Below are positions 63,838 to 64,000 of a DNA stretch of 64,000 nucleotides, piece by piece. How positions within the stretch are numbered: position 1 is the stretch's first letter; each line of letters begins with the position of its first letter. Origin of the DNA: Pelomonas sp. Root1444. GTDB lineage: Bacteria > Pseudomonadota > Gammaproteobacteria > Burkholderiales > Burkholderiaceae_C. The position numbers were made by a program, and so were the translations under genes. The notes under the pieces were generated by a model. That model did no database searches, was not told the DNA's origin, and worked only from the letters and a program-made list of their open reading frames with translations. The stretch lies in the NCBI RefSeq assembly GCF_001426885.1, contig NZ_LMFP01000007.1, positions 30,396-94,395 on the forward strand, given 5' to 3'.

Positions 63838-64000
63838 CTACTTCTCAGAATACGGGAGAAAATCAGGGTCTTGAAGTGCCTGCTCCGCCTGCCGCGCATA
63901 CGAAATGATTGCGCCAGCGTTCGGACCTTCGTCGTTCAGATAGCGCGAAGCAAGCAGATACCAATGCTGTGCTTCAGACAAGCGCCCCAACCGGGCATAC
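63838..64000 (-). CDS. Probable integron cassette gene, 3' end only
   Basis: The last 54 codons of a minus-strand gene that enters from the right edge; it ends TAG at 63838-63840, just before the attC-like site. The visible part reads ARLGRLSEAQHWYLLAS, RYLNDEGPNAGAIISYA and RQAEQALQDPDFLPYSEK, a TPR/Sel1-like helical pattern. G+C is lower than in neighbouring host genes, as is usual for cassette genes. The start and family lie outside the window. Confidence 0.7.
   Translation of the reverse strand, partial: YARLGRLSEAQHWYLLASRYLNDEGPNAGAIISYARQAEQALQDPDFLPYSEK

Noticed and set aside
63669-63899. 76-codon open frame on the minus strand across the attC-like site
   Set aside because: It runs in a different phase through the attC-like stem and is Arg/Ser-rich; the cassette gene frame ending at TAG 63838 explains the coding signal better.

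Overview
This is a GC-rich chromosomal segment (roughly 70% G+C by eye) from a betaproteobacterium, most likely a Burkholderiales member of the Rubrivivax/Leptothrix/Roseateles type. The evidence is the codon use, the amino-acid ABC importer layout, the separate ubiA and ubiC genes, the PutA without a DNA-binding domain, and many short paralogous households (DUF2145, DUF5329, DUF899). No rRNA, tRNA or CRISPR array was seen.

Layout. 0-4 kb: a branched-chain-amino-acid-type ABC importer (LivF, binding protein, LivH, LivM), followed by a convergent EamA exporter and a divergent AraC regulator. 6-11.1 kb: a giant alpha-2-macroglobulin with an intact thioester. In many proteobacteria this gene sits next to pbpC, but here pbpC starts only at 17.5 kb. 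The 6.3 kb between them is an accessory island. It holds a frameshifted ORF6N gene, a lower-GC pair (OLD-like ATPase-TOPRIM protein plus a D12 adenine methyltransferase), a truncated VapC, an intact YefM-YoeB pair with operator, DUF4259 and DUF5329 genes, a HigBA-like pair with a palindromic operator, and a 157 bp MITE-like palindromic element abutting pbpC.

17.5-33 kb: PbpC, an unusual membrane/coiled-coil/receiver protein, a chemotaxis receptor, HxlR and carboxymuconolactone decarboxylase genes, a ParB-like protein, a GIY-YIG-like protein, a repeat lipoprotein, SelO, GST/DoxX/LysR, and CopA behind a CueR-type promoter. 33-46 kb: an MDR/SDR pair and a TetR gene that share a matching palindromic operator, a Rid protein, exported proteins, UbiA, an S41 peptidase, a Gfo/Idh/MocA enzyme, an HPP-CBS protein, UbiC and ProC. 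46-63.5 kb: lipoproteins and hydrolases, an ABC half-transporter, a five-gene DUF899/propeller cluster, PutA with a divergent Lrp regulator, an HPF-like protein, a uracil-DNA glycosylase-like protein, dienelactone hydrolase and RibA.

63.5-64 kb: the right edge enters what looks like the distal end of an integron cassette array. The 3' end of a minus-strand gene is followed by an attC-like site. Three copies of a 15-bp repeat lie between this and ribA.

The two places most likely to hold undescribed biology are the ATPase-TOPRIM/methyltransferase pair in the A2M-pbpC island and the attC-bearing right edge. All functional statements are read from sequence motifs without database searches.
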